Source: Celerinatantimonas yamalensis
Lineage (GTDB): Bacteria; Pseudomonadota; Gammaproteobacteria; Enterobacterales; Celerinatantimonadaceae
Length of the DNA: 64,000 nt
Direction: 5' to 3'
Assembly (NCBI RefSeq): GCF_046054155.1
Contig: NZ_JBEQCT010000001.1
Location: forward strand, 620,001-684,000
Shown here: positions 35,121-44,600 of the stretch, in pieces
How positions within the stretch are numbered: position 1 is the first letter of the stretch
How the letters are laid out: each line of letters starts with the position of its first letter
Notes under the pieces: generated by a model
The model's input: only the letters and a program-made list of their open reading frames with translations
What the model was told of the DNA's origin: nothing
Database searches by the model: none
Made by a program: the position numbers and the translations under genes

Positions 35121-36524
35121 TTAGAGTGAATGCTCTAGATATTTCAATAACCATGGCAACACGCCGATGGCATTGAGAAAAACTAATGTAATAGCAGCAG
35201 GCGTGATATATCGCAGACAAAAGATATACTGTGAAAAGCCTACTTTCATCTCAAAACTTTTCGCAGTGCGTTTGTTCACTTTTAACTTCCAACCGACGAA
35301 TATTGCAGTAAACAATCCGCACACCGGCAACATAATATTAGCCGTTACATAGTCGAGAATATCAAAGAAACCGTTGCCCAAGGGAGTCTTAAATGTCGCC
35401 CAGCTCGCGCCAGCAAGCGAGAATATAGACAATAAACTCAGCAGCCAAATTAATACACCACATAAGATCGTGGCACTGATACGAGTCATTCCCCGACGTT
35501 CAACAAAATAGGCGATTGGCGCTTCAAATAAAGATAAAACCGAGGTCAATGCGGCAAACGTAACCATAACAAAAAACAGTGTGGCAATGAAGCCACCCAG
35601 TGGCATGTTACTAAACGCAATCGGTAAAGACTTAAATAACAAACCTGGACCGGCTCCCGGTGCAATACCATGCGCAAATACAACAGGATAAATAGCTAGT
35701 CCAGCAAAAAGGGCCACAACTGTGTCAGCTAAAGCAACAATAATGGATGTCTTAGCAATCGAAGTGCCCTCCGGCAGATAAGCCCCATACATGATCATAA
35801 TCCCTAATGACAAACTCAAGGTAAAAAAAGCGTGCCCCAGCGCAACCAGAAAACCACTAAAACTTAATTTACTGAAATCAGGGTAAAACATAAATTGCAC
35901 AGCACCATGAAAGTCACCTGTTGCACATGAATACAACATGACAATCACAAGTAAAATAAACAATGCTGGCATCATATAGCGGATTGCAATTTCCAGTCCT
36001 TGTTTCACGCCGTGAGACAAAACATAGACGGATACACCAATGATAATGGTTGTAAACAAGATAAGTTTATCTACTGACCCGACTAAACTGCCAAAAAGAT
36101 GTTGGATCACTGCAGACTGACCATTCGCCGCAGTGATTGCACCACTGGCTGAATAATAGATATAAGCAACGGCCCAGCCGGCAATAACAACATAGAAACT
36201 TAAGATCAAAAATCCAGCTAGAACACCCAACGCACCATTATATGACCAATTAGAGCTGATATTATGTTCTCGAGCCACTTTGCCCATTGCGTGAGCAGGT
36301 GAAGAACGGCCTTCTTTACCGATATATACTTCAGCCATCATCACAGGAATACCGACCAGAAGAACACAAAAAAGATAAACAAGGACAAATGCTCCACCGC
36401 CATTTTGCCCCATGATATACGGAAACTTCCAAAGATTTCCTAATCCGACTGCCGAACCTGTTGCAGCTAAAATAAAGGCCAATTTGCTTGACCAACGGCT
36501 ACTAACCGATGTTGTAGTACTCAT
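35121..36524 (-). CDS. Neurotransmitter:sodium symporter (NSS/SNF) family transporter
   Basis: The 467-residue membrane protein has the NSS opening WSSKLAFILAATGSAVGLGNLWKFPY, with the conserved substrate- and sodium-binding TM1, then NGGGAFVLVYL for TM2. It has about 11-12 hydrophobic segments. Bacterial members (LeuT, MhsT, TnaT) import amino acids with sodium; the substrate here is unknown. The longest frame begins at 36572 with 16 unrelated residues. MSTTTSVSSRW at 36524 is the more typical start, with AGGGAA some distance upstream. Confidence 0.92.
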   Translation of the reverse strand: MSTTTSVSSRWSSKLAFILAATGSAVGLGNLWKFPYIMGQNGGGAFVLVYLFCVLLVGIPVMMAEVYIGKEGRSSPAHAMGKVAREHNISSNWSYNGALGVLAGFLILSFYVVIAGWAVAYIYYSASGAITAANGQSAVIQHLFGSLVGSVDKLILFTTIIIGVSVYVLSHGVKQGLEIAIRYMMPALFILLVIVMLYSCATGDFHGAVQFMFYPDFSKLSFSGFLVALGHAFFTLSLSLGIMIMYGAYLPEGTSIAKTSIIVALADTVVALFAGLAIYPVVFAHGIAPGAGPGLLFKSLPIAFSNMPLGGFIATLFFVMVTFAALTSVLSLFEAPIAYFVERRGMTRISATILCGVLIWLLSLLSIFSLAGASWATFKTPLGNGFFDILDYVTANIMLPVCGLFTAIFVGWKLKVNKRTAKSFEMKVGFSQYIFCLRYITPAAITLVFLNAIGVLPWLLKYLEHSL

Positions 36525-36781
36525 TTGTTTAAAACTATTCCCTGAGTTTATATTTTTAGTAAATTTCACCAAATTTAATCACAAATGAGCATTTTTTAAT
36601 ATGCTTATGACAACACGAAGCAATCATTCAAACAATAATGCTATTCTAATTATGCCAGCTAGCATATCGTACCAGCTGGCAGATATTAACTAGTTAATCA
36701 TCTGTCGAAAATAACAGCAATCCCATATGGAATTGCTTAAAAAAGACTATTATTAGACAAACATGCTACTAGTGTAACAAC
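36525..36781. other. Gap holding two hairpins between dacB and the symporter
   Basis: TGCCAGCT (36653-36660) pairs with AGCTGGCA (36674-36681). A second element, AGCAAT / ATTGCT, lies near 36712-36733. They may form the end of the dacB transcript and the leader of the symporter mRNA; neither has a strong T tract on the minus strand. Confidence 0.4.
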
Positions 36782-38137
36782 TTATTGATGTTTTAATCCT
36801 GCAAGCAACCAACTCTGCTCATAATCTTTCATCCGATCAATAGCGCTCATCGATTCATCACTATCAGCCACTTGGTTACTCATTAACACAAAGGGGATCA
36901 GTTTTCCTCGCCGGTAAATATAGCCAGCTAAATTGGAAACACCATCCATCGACCCTGTTTTTGCATGAATTTCCCCCTTTAATTGCGCCGTTAAAACACT
37001 ATGGCGATAACGTAACGTGCCATCAACACCGGATATTGGCAAATCATCAATCAATGAATGAAATTTCGGATCATGCAACCAAAGCTGTAGAACTTTGTAA
37101 AAGGTTTCAGGGTAAATAAGATCCTCTCGTGATAACCCTGACCCATCCATCATCACTTGATTACGCTTGGCAATATGGTGGATCGCTAATACTTGCCAGA
37201 CAACCTTAGCACCTTCTCGGTAGGTCCCTACGCCTTTATCAGATTGCCAAGCAAGTTGCTTGAATAAGCTATCAGCAATGACGTTATCCGAAACTTTTAG
37301 CATGTGATGTAATAAATCGGCCAACGGTTTTGACACATGTGCAACATATTTTGTATAAGGTGACGTAACCGACATAAAGTGCAATTCCCCATCCCACTGC
37401 ACGCCTTCAAGTTGAGTCATCTTCTGCAAGATGGCACGAAGATAAGCATGTACATTGACGACTGAAAACGCTAAGGGGAGCTCCGTTTTTTCAGCAGAAA
37501 TACATCCAGATAAGGTAAAGTGGTTGTTGCTTGTTACTTCGTGTAGTGGTTCGCAAGTAGATGATGATGGCCTGGTTATTACCTGATTGGTAAAACTGAC
37601 CCCAGCATAATCTGAAACAAACAATCGAGCTGGCTGACCCATTTGAGTGGGTCTCAAGTTACCTCGTACGCAGTTATGATCAAGAATAATAGCAGTGACA
37701 GGCGCAGCAAAGCAGATCCCATGATCATTCCATACTTGTCCAAGTCCCCATTGATGGCCGCTATAGTGCGAATCATCGACATCAAAGCGAATGATCTGAT
37801 TGATCCCAGCCTGTTTTAAGTGATGGACTAGTTGTGCTAGATCGGTGATCGTTAATGTTGGGTCACCATTAAAAATAAGCTGTACAGCTGCTTGATGGGT
37901 ACCCTCTTTTTTATAATGTAGTGACGTGACAAATTGAAATTTAGGTCCCAGTTTCTCCCATGCAGCCGTAGCTGTTAACAGCTTCATTAGGCTGGCTGGT
38001 TTTGCTAAATATTGATCATTATGACTGCTCCAATCGGAGCGGGTCATCACAAGTGCTCCTGGGGGAGAATCATCAGCGTAGGTGGTAATAGAAAAAATAA
38101 TAAATAAAAAAATAAACAATGTTCGAATGACAGGCAC
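36782..38137 (-). CDS. dacB: D-Ala-D-Ala carboxypeptidase/endopeptidase PBP4
   Basis: The 451-residue penicillin-binding protein has a signal peptide (MPVIRTLFIFLFIIFSITTYA) and so acts in the periplasm. The three active-site motifs are present: SLMK (after LAKPA) near residue 49, SDN in KVSDNVIADS and KTG in IHAKTGSMDG. PBP4 trims pentapeptides and cuts peptidoglycan cross-links. It is slightly shorter than the E. coli protein (477). It lies downstream of deaD, with a terminator between them. Confidence 0.93.
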   Translation of the reverse strand: MPVIRTLFIFLFIIFSITTYADDSPPGALVMTRSDWSSHNDQYLAKPASLMKLLTATAAWEKLGPKFQFVTSLHYKKEGTHQAAVQLIFNGDPTLTITDLAQLVHHLKQAGINQIIRFDVDDSHYSGHQWGLGQVWNDHGICFAAPVTAIILDHNCVRGNLRPTQMGQPARLFVSDYAGVSFTNQVITRPSSSTCEPLHEVTSNNHFTLSGCISAEKTELPLAFSVVNVHAYLRAILQKMTQLEGVQWDGELHFMSVTSPYTKYVAHVSKPLADLLHHMLKVSDNVIADSLFKQLAWQSDKGVGTYREGAKVVWQVLAIHHIAKRNQVMMDGSGLSREDLIYPETFYKVLQLWLHDPKFHSLIDDLPISGVDGTLRYRHSVLTAQLKGEIHAKTGSMDGVSNLAGYIYRRGKLIPFVLMSNQVADSDESMSAIDRMKDYEQSWLLAGLKHQ

Positions 38138-38190
38138 AACAAAATCTCGTCAATAAGGTGTCTGGAGCCTTAGATTAACAAAATGGCAAT

Positions 38191-38218
38191 AAAAAAGGCA
38201 GCTCAAATGGCTGCCTTT
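38191..38218 (-). terminator. Rho-independent terminator after deaD
   Basis: AAAGGCAGC pairs with GCTGCCTTT around a 7-base loop, followed on the minus strand by T6. Confidence 0.85.
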
Positions 38219-38235
38219 ATCTATCAATCGTGGAA

Positions 38236-39906
38236 CTAAGCTCGACGAATGCGTAATTTACGCTGTTTCACATAAGCTTTGCCTAGATCACGGAATACTG
38301 TATCTGACATACCTTTCGGTAATTCAACAGTACTGTGATCATCAAACAATTCAATGCGTCCAATGAACTGACTTTCAATGTTCGCTTCATTGGCAATAGC
38401 ACCAACAATATGTTTAGGTTGTGCACCGTGACTACGGCCAACATCAACACGAAAGCGTTCCATCGGAACATCAGCTGTCGGACGTGAACGTTTCCGTTCA
38501 TGGCCACCAGTGTTTGCCCCTGCCGAACGTTCACGGCGACTACTGCTGGGTTTACGCACCCGCGCAGATTCTTGATGTTTTTCACGAGCGGGTTCAACTA
38601 CTTTTAATGGACGAGAACCTTGAGCAATCATCAATAATTTTGCTGCTAGATCCTCAATTGAACCTTCATGCAGCGTCATTAACTCTTGAGTTAATTGACG
38701 GTAGTCATCTAACTGTTTACTTTCACTGAGTTTAACTAACTTAGCAGTGAAGCGTTCTAGGCGACAAGTTTCAAGCTCTTTGGCTGTCGGCAAGCTAATT
38801 GGCTCTATTTTCTGGCGGGTAGCCCGTTCAATTTGATGCAGCATCCGTTGTTCACGACGAGCAGCAAACAAAATTGCTTCCCCTGAACGACCCGCACGAC
38901 CAGTACGACCGATTCGATGTACATACGCTTCGGTATCAAACGGAATGTCATAATTAACAACTAATTCAATACGCTCAACATCCAAGCCACGAGCTGCAAC
39001 ATCTGTCGCCACAACGACGTCAATTTCGCCATTTTTCAATTGTTCAACAGCACGTTCACGCAAGTTTTGACTCATATCGCCATTAAGAGCTTGGCTACGA
39101 AAACCTCGCGCTTCCATGGCACTGGCTAACTCAACTGTTGCTTGCTTGGTACGGACAAATACGATTGTCGCATTTTCTTGCATCTCGAGAATACGAGCTA
39201 ACGCTTCCTGTTTTGAGTAGCGTTCAACCATCCAATAACCTTGTTTGACATTGGCAACGGTCTCGGTTTTTCCCGCAATTTTGATCTCTTTCGGATCACG
39301 CATATACTGACGTGTCAGTTTTCTAATAACTGTTGGCATTGTTGCCGAGAATAGCGCAGTTTGGCGTGTCTCAGGGGTTTTTGACATGATTTTTTCAACA
39401 TCGTCAATAAAGCCCATACGCAACATTTCATCCGCTTCATCCAGCACCAAAGCACGCAAATGATCAAGCTTTAAAGTACCGCGTTCGAGATGATCAATCA
39501 CTCGACCAGGTGTACCAACAACAATTTGAGCACCGCGGCGCAAAGCACGTAACTGCTGACCATAATCTTGACCACCATAGAGCGCCAAAACTTTAATGTC
39601 ACTCAATACTTTCGCGTAACTTTCAATTGCTTCAGCAACTTGCCCGGCTAACTCACGGGTTGGCGCTAAAACTAATAATTGGGTATTTTTTTCACTCGGG
39701 TCAATCCGAGCTATGAGAGGCAGTGAAAATGCAGCTGTTTTCCCCGTACCGGTCTGAGCCATGCCAAGTACGTCGTGACCTTCAAGTAGTAACGGAATAG
39801 TCTGCGCCTGAATTGGCGATGGTTCAGTATAACCGAGCTCGGCAACCGCCCTAAGGATTTCTGATGGAAGTGGAAATTGAGCAAAGCCTGAACATGTTTC
39901 AGTCAT
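38236..39906 (-). CDS. deaD: ATP-dependent RNA helicase DeaD/CsdA
   Basis: The 556-residue DEAD-box helicase contains the Q motif with GYTEPSPIQAQTIP, Walker A AQTGTGKT, DEAD as VLDEADEML, SAT as LFSATMP and motif VI YVHRIGRTGRAG. A C-terminal basic linker (RKPSSSRRERS) precedes the DbpA-type RNA-binding domain, which ends with ELPKGMSDTVFRDLGKAYV. It unwinds RNA in ribosome assembly and at low temperature. It is shorter than E. coli DeaD (629), lacking part of the C-terminal tail. The ATG at 39906 has AAAGG at suitable distance; the frame open from 39918 starts at TTG. Confidence 0.95.
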   Translation of the reverse strand: MTETCSGFAQFPLPSEILRAVAELGYTEPSPIQAQTIPLLLEGHDVLGMAQTGTGKTAAFSLPLIARIDPSEKNTQLLVLAPTRELAGQVAEAIESYAKVLSDIKVLALYGGQDYGQQLRALRRGAQIVVGTPGRVIDHLERGTLKLDHLRALVLDEADEMLRMGFIDDVEKIMSKTPETRQTALFSATMPTVIRKLTRQYMRDPKEIKIAGKTETVANVKQGYWMVERYSKQEALARILEMQENATIVFVRTKQATVELASAMEARGFRSQALNGDMSQNLRERAVEQLKNGEIDVVVATDVAARGLDVERIELVVNYDIPFDTEAYVHRIGRTGRAGRSGEAILFAARREQRMLHQIERATRQKIEPISLPTAKELETCRLERFTAKLVKLSESKQLDDYRQLTQELMTLHEGSIEDLAAKLLMIAQGSRPLKVVEPAREKHQESARVRKPSSSRRERSAGANTGGHERKRSRPTADVPMERFRVDVGRSHGAQPKHIVGAIANEANIESQFIGRIELFDDHSTVELPKGMSDTVFRDLGKAYVKQRKLRIRRA

Positions 39907-39967
39907 ACTGTGCAACACCTTTAGATTATGTAAAAGGGTGTCACTATACGCTTTTTTTTGTGATGTG

Positions 39968-40008
39968 TCTCCCAGTATTTAACTATAATTAGATAACGTA
40001 CTGGGAGA
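39968..40008. repeat. Perfect 10-bp inverted repeat between grxD and deaD
   Basis: TCTCCCAGTA and TACTGGGAGA enclose a 21-base AT-rich loop. It lies 28 bases after the grxD stop and about 60 bases ahead of deaD on the same strand. There is no T run after it on the minus strand, so it is either a weak grxD end or part of the deaD leader. Confidence 0.6.
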
Positions 40009-40036
40009 TAACCAAATTTAGCTTTGCGATACTTAC

Positions 40037-40384
40037 CTACTCTGCAGATTGCTCTGCATCATCGGCATGCTTCGCTGCGGCTTCCTTGATTAACGAGGCA
40101 AGCTCGCCTTCTCGGAACATTTCCATGATAATATCACAACCACCGACCAGCTCACCTTCAACCCACAACTGTGGGAATGTCGGCCAATTTGCGTATTTAG
40201 GCAGTTCGGCGCGAATTTCTGGATTCTGCAAGATGTCAACATAGGCAAAGCGCTCACCACATTGCGACAATGCCTGAACGGCTTGCGCTGAAAAACCACA
40301 GCTCGGGAATTTGGGAGAACCTTTCATGTATAGCAGAATAGGGTTTTCGCTAATCTGTTGTTTAATCCGTTCTACGGTTTCCAT
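40037..40384 (-). CDS. grxD: Monothiol glutaredoxin Grx4
   Basis: The 115-residue protein has the monothiol motif CGFS with Cys29, preceded by LLYMKGSPKFP. WPTFPQLWVEGELVGGCDI follows, with the glutathione-binding TFPQ and GGCD. These proteins hold and transfer [2Fe-2S] clusters, often with BolA. It is divergent from sodB across a 329-bp region that contains a perfect FNR site. Confidence 0.97.
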   Translation of the reverse strand: METVERIKQQISENPILLYMKGSPKFPSCGFSAQAVQALSQCGERFAYVDILQNPEIRAELPKYANWPTFPQLWVEGELVGGCDIIMEMFREGELASLIKEAAAKHADDAEQSAE

Positions 40385-40553
40385 TCACACTCTCTTATTA
40401 CTTACTGGGCGGGGGTATTGCCGCCATCAAACCATAACATCACTATATTAGCATTAATGAACTACGCATGAAGCAATATTCACCTTAGAATGATACAGCA
40501 ATGCAACTTTTTGTGATCCCAACTATAACAGAGCGCAGCGGTAGTTTCACCCA

Positions 40554-40567
40554 TTGATCCGCATCAA
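40554..40567. promoter_or_regulatory. Perfect-consensus FNR site between grxD and sodB
   Basis: TTGATCCGCATCAA matches TTGAT-N4-ATCAA exactly and is extended to a 7-bp palindromic arm (CATTGAT...ATCAATG). It is 146 bases ahead of the sodB start and 169 ahead of grxD. Fnr is encoded in the same window. Confidence 0.75.
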
Positions 40568-40657
40568 TGATTTTTTCTTAAATTTGTTGTAGCCCCTTGT
40601 CATTTATTGCTAAACTGGAAATTGAAATTAGTCAAAATTACAACATAAGTTATTCAT

Positions 40658-40683
40658 ATTCACACTATATTGTATCTGTGAAT
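40658..40683. promoter_or_regulatory. Inverted repeat ATTCACA-N12-TGTGAAT upstream of sodB
   Basis: 7-bp perfect arms 12 bases apart, ending 30 bases before the sodB ATG. This may be an operator overlapping the promoter or a hairpin in the sodB leader. I do not recognise a regulator for it. Confidence 0.45.
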
Positions 40684-40713
40684 ATCAATAACTTTTCAAT
40701 CATGGAGATCATC

Positions 40714-41295
40714 ATGGCTTTCGAATTACCTGCACTGCCATATGCGAAAAACGCACTGGAACCACATATTTCCGCTGAAACATTGGAATACCATTACGGC
40801 AAACACCATCAAACCTATGTTACAAAATTAAATGGTTTGGTTAAAGGTACTGAGTTTGAAGGCAAATCTCTTGAGGAGATCATTGTTAATTCAACGGGTG
40901 GCATTTTTAATAATGCCGCACAAGTGTGGAACCACACATTCTACTGGAACTGTTTATCACCTAATGGTGGTGGTGAAGCAGAAGGTGAATTAGCTGCAGC
41001 AATCACTGCACAATTTGGTTCTTTTGAGGCATTTAAAACTCAGTTTTCTGATAGTGCTACTGGGAACTTTGGTTCGGGCTGGACTTGGTTAGTTAAAACA
41101 ACTGAAGGCAAACTGGCCATCGTTAACACAAGCAATGCGGGCACCCCATTGACTGATAGCGCAACACCACTGTTAACCTGTGATGTCTGGGAACACGCTT
41201 ATTATATTGATTATCGAAATGCCCGTCCTAACTATCTGAAAGGATTCTGGGAATTGGTTAATTGGGAATTTGTTGCTGCAAATTTAGCTGCATAA
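40714..41295 (+). CDS. sodB: Iron superoxide dismutase
   Basis: The 193-residue enzyme is the same length as E. coli SodB. Iron ligands His27, His74, Asp157 and His161 are present (EYHYGKHH, AAQVWNHTFYW, DVWEHAYY). The Gln before VWNH and the surrounding segment mark the Fe type. It converts superoxide to peroxide and oxygen in the cytoplasm. The longest frame begins 39 codons upstream; MAFELPALPYAK with GGAG upstream is the true start. A strong terminator follows. Confidence 0.98.
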   Translation: MAFELPALPYAKNALEPHISAETLEYHYGKHHQTYVTKLNGLVKGTEFEGKSLEEIIVNSTGGIFNNAAQVWNHTFYWNCLSPNGGGEAEGELAAAITAQFGSFEAFKTQFSDSATGNFGSGWTWLVKTTEGKLAIVNTSNAGTPLTDSATPLLTCDVWEHAYYIDYRNARPNYLKGFWELVNWEFVAANLAA

Positions 41296-41320
41296 ATTCT
41301 ACTTAAAATTGTGATCGATA

Positions 41321-41346
41321 AAGCCGCCTTAACAGGCGGCTTTTTT
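41321..41346 (+). terminator. Rho-independent terminator after sodB
   Basis: AAGCCGCC and GGCGGCTT form an 8-bp stem with a 6-base loop and run into T6. Confidence 0.9.
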
Positions 41347-41357
41347 ATTCGGAACAA

Positions 41358-41639
41358 CTAACGATCACTATGCCCTAACTCGCGCTCAGGCGCAATAATA
41401 TCGCGAACCCGCTGCTTGATCTCTTTTGCCTCAGGGAAACGCCCTTCTTGTTGCCGACTCCAGACTAGCTCATCATTTACATAGATATCGAACCCACCTT
41501 TTAAACCTGGACAAAGCGCTACTTCAGCTAGCTCATCATCAAAGGTAAATAATAACTCTTGTGCAAGCCAACTAGCTCTTAATAGCCAACGACATAGACT
41601 ACAATAATGAATAGATATTTTGGGTTTAACTGGACTCAT
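41358..41639 (-). CDS. Rdx family (SelT/SelW/SelH-like) selenoprotein homologue
   Basis: The 93-residue thioredoxin-like protein has the CxxC redox motif in IHYCSLCRW and the family end GGFDIYVNDELVWSRQ followed by GRFPEAKEIKQRVRD. No selenocysteine is needed, since Cys replaces it. Redox partner and substrate are unknown. Its ATG overlaps the hrpA stop (ATGA), so it is translationally coupled to hrpA. Confidence 0.88.
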   Translation of the reverse strand: MSPVKPKISIHYCSLCRWLLRASWLAQELLFTFDDELAEVALCPGLKGGFDIYVNDELVWSRQQEGRFPEAKEIKQRVRDIIAPERELGHSDR

Positions 41640-44600
41640 CGCAGCTCCTTGGTTATTTGATCAACCCGTTGGCACACGCGCTTAGCTGAAATTGGATGCG
41701 CTGTACCGAGTTGCTGCGCGAATAAACTGACCCTTAGCTCTTCTATCATCCAGCGGATCTCATCACAGTAATCCTGGGCTAACGGGTGGTGTTTAAGCTT
41801 ACTGGTTAACCCATTATATGCATCTAGCGCTGGCTGGATTTGGATCATTGCTAATCGGTCTTTATTGGGGTCGATGGGTAATTTTTCCAAACGACGCGTC
41901 ACGGCTTGCAAATATCGCTGAATATCGCGCATTTTTGCTGCCCCAGCCTGAGTCACAAAACCTCGAAAGACCAACTGCTGAAGTTGTGTTTTCACATCAT
42001 TGAATGCCATCACCTGATCGAATGCAACCCGTCCCTTCATCTTCTTAGTTATTGTATAATGTGCTGAAAGAATTTTTTCAACTTCAGCTGCGATAGCCAG
42101 TGTTGTGTCAGCAATTTCCGATCTAACTCGTTCTTTAGCAAGCAGAAATTCATTTTCATGCCGAATCATATTCGTCTCAACCAATTGATCAACAGCCGCT
42201 TGGATACAATCGTCTAACAGGTCTTCAATTTTACCAAACGGGTTGAAATACAATCCCAATTTCGTTTTATTCGGCAACTTCTGTTGTAAATACTTAATCG
42301 GTGATGGCACATTGAGTAACAGTAATCGTCGTACACCTTGACGATGGTTCTGCGCCGCGCGTTCTGGGCGATCAAACACCTGTACATCAACATGCGTGGT
42401 TTTATCAACTAATGCCGGATAACTTTTAATGATTAAACCACTTTGTGACGCTGAGATCTCTTCTGGCAACGCTTGATCAGGCCAGGTATAGAGCTCTTTT
42501 ACTTCGAGTTTTTGACTTCGCGCCGTTTCATTTAACTGCTCAGTAACCTGCCCTTTGAGTTGTTGTTGCAATGCATTGAGCTCTCGGCCTTGGGCAACTA
42601 ACTGGCCTTGATCAATTACTTTAAAGTTAATCCGCAGATGAGCTGGTAACTGTGTTGCATCCCATTGTTCATCATCAATGCGTACGCCAGTCATCCGCAA
42701 TAATTGATGAGCTAACGCAGCCACAAAGAGTTTCTCATCATCTCGCAGCGGCAAAGCTTCCATACATGCTTTAGCATAATTGGGTGCAGGCACAAAATTA
42801 CGGCGAAATGTTTTAGGTAATGATTTAATCCAAGCAATGATCAATTCTTCACGAAATGCGGGGATCTGCCAGTCAAACCCTTGCTCATGGATCTGATTGA
42901 GCATTGCCAGCGGAATGGTAACCGAAACGCCATCATCAATCTGATTGGGCTCAAACACATAGCTCAGAGGTAACGTCAACGCCCCCTGTTGCCAAACATC
43001 CGGATATTGCCTCGCTGTCACATGCTCAGCATCATGGCGCATCAACATTTGTTTTTCAAAATTTAATCGATGTGGATCAGTTTGTTGAGCTTGTTTCCAC
43101 CAACGATTAAAGTGTTGAATTGAAACAATATCTTCAGGGATCCGCTCAGCATAAAAATAATATAAACTTTCGTCATCAATCCTGACATCGCGTCGGCGGC
43201 TCTTTTGCTCGAGCTCTTCGACCTCATCTAATAGAGCTTGATTGATTTTCAAAAATTCAGGTTGATAACGCCATTCTCCTTCAACTAACGCACTGCGAAT
43301 AAAAATGTCTCTCGAAAGCTTAGGATCTACCGAACCATATTGGCAAAGGCGTCGCACCACAATCGGCACACCAAACAGTGTCTTCGTTTGATAGGCTAAG
43401 ACGGCGCCCTGTTTGGCCGACCAATGTGGTTCGCTATAACTTACTTTGACTAAATGCTGTCCTAGTGTTTCTAACCATTCAGGCTTAATCGTCGCCGCAT
43501 CACGCGCAAACAATCGTGATGTTTCAACCAACTGAGCACTCACAATCCATTTAGGTGGTTTCTTGGCTAAGGCTGAGCCAGGGAAAATAACAAACCGGGT
43601 ATTACGTGCTCCAAGAAACTCTCGTTCTTTATCACGAAATCCTAAATGACTCAGTAGGCCGGTCACCATCGCCTGATGAATCGTGTCATACTCAGCGCGT
43701 TGTTGATTAACTTTAAGCCCTAACTCAGCGGCGACTTGACGAAGCTGTTGATAGATATCCTGCCATTCACGAACACGCATGTAAGCAAGAAACTCTTTGG
43801 TGCACAGTTTGCGAAATTGATTATGAGAAAGCTCACTTTGACACCCTCGCAAATAATCCCAAAGATTCAGATAGCTGACAAAATCTGATTGTTTATCAAT
43901 AAATCGTTGATGCTGCAGATCGGCTGCTTGTTTGGCATCAAGAGGTCGCTCACGTGGATCTTGAATCGATAGCGCAGCACAGATGACCATGATCTCTCGG
44001 ACACAACCAAGTTGACCGCCAGCAAGTACCATTCTCGCCATTCTTGGATCAACGGGCAATCGTGCTAATTGTTGTCCTAGGGATGTTAGTTTAATCCCTC
44101 TAAAATTACCATTTTGCGGAGTCACCGCACCTAATTCATCGAGGAGATTAATCCCATCATTAATGCTTCTCTGATCAGGTGGATCAATAAATGGGAAGCT
44201 CTGTATGTCGCCCAAGCGCAGTGCTGCCATTTGTAAAATAACTGACGCTAAGTTAGTACGACGAATTTCAGGATCAGTAAATTCGGGCCGAGATAAGAAA
44301 TCATCTTCGCTATAAAGGCGAATGCAGATCCCTTCTGCTATACGGCCACAGCGTCCTTTTCGTTGATTAGCACTTGCTTGTGAAATAGCTTCAATAGGCA
44401 AACGCTGAACTTTCGCTCGGGCACTATAGCGGCTAATTCGGGCCGTCCCTGGATCAATCACATAGCGAATTCCAGGCACCGTCAGACTGGTTTCGGCGAC
44501 ATTGGTTGCCAAAACAATTCGTCGGCCAGTATGTGGGGCAAAAATCTTATTCTGCTCAGCATTAGAGAGTCGAGCATATAATGGAAGTATCTCAGTATGC

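Noticed and set aside
41358..41639. Selenocysteine-containing SelW
   Set aside because: The redox motif is CSLC with ordinary Cys codons and no in-frame TGA or SECIS-like need.
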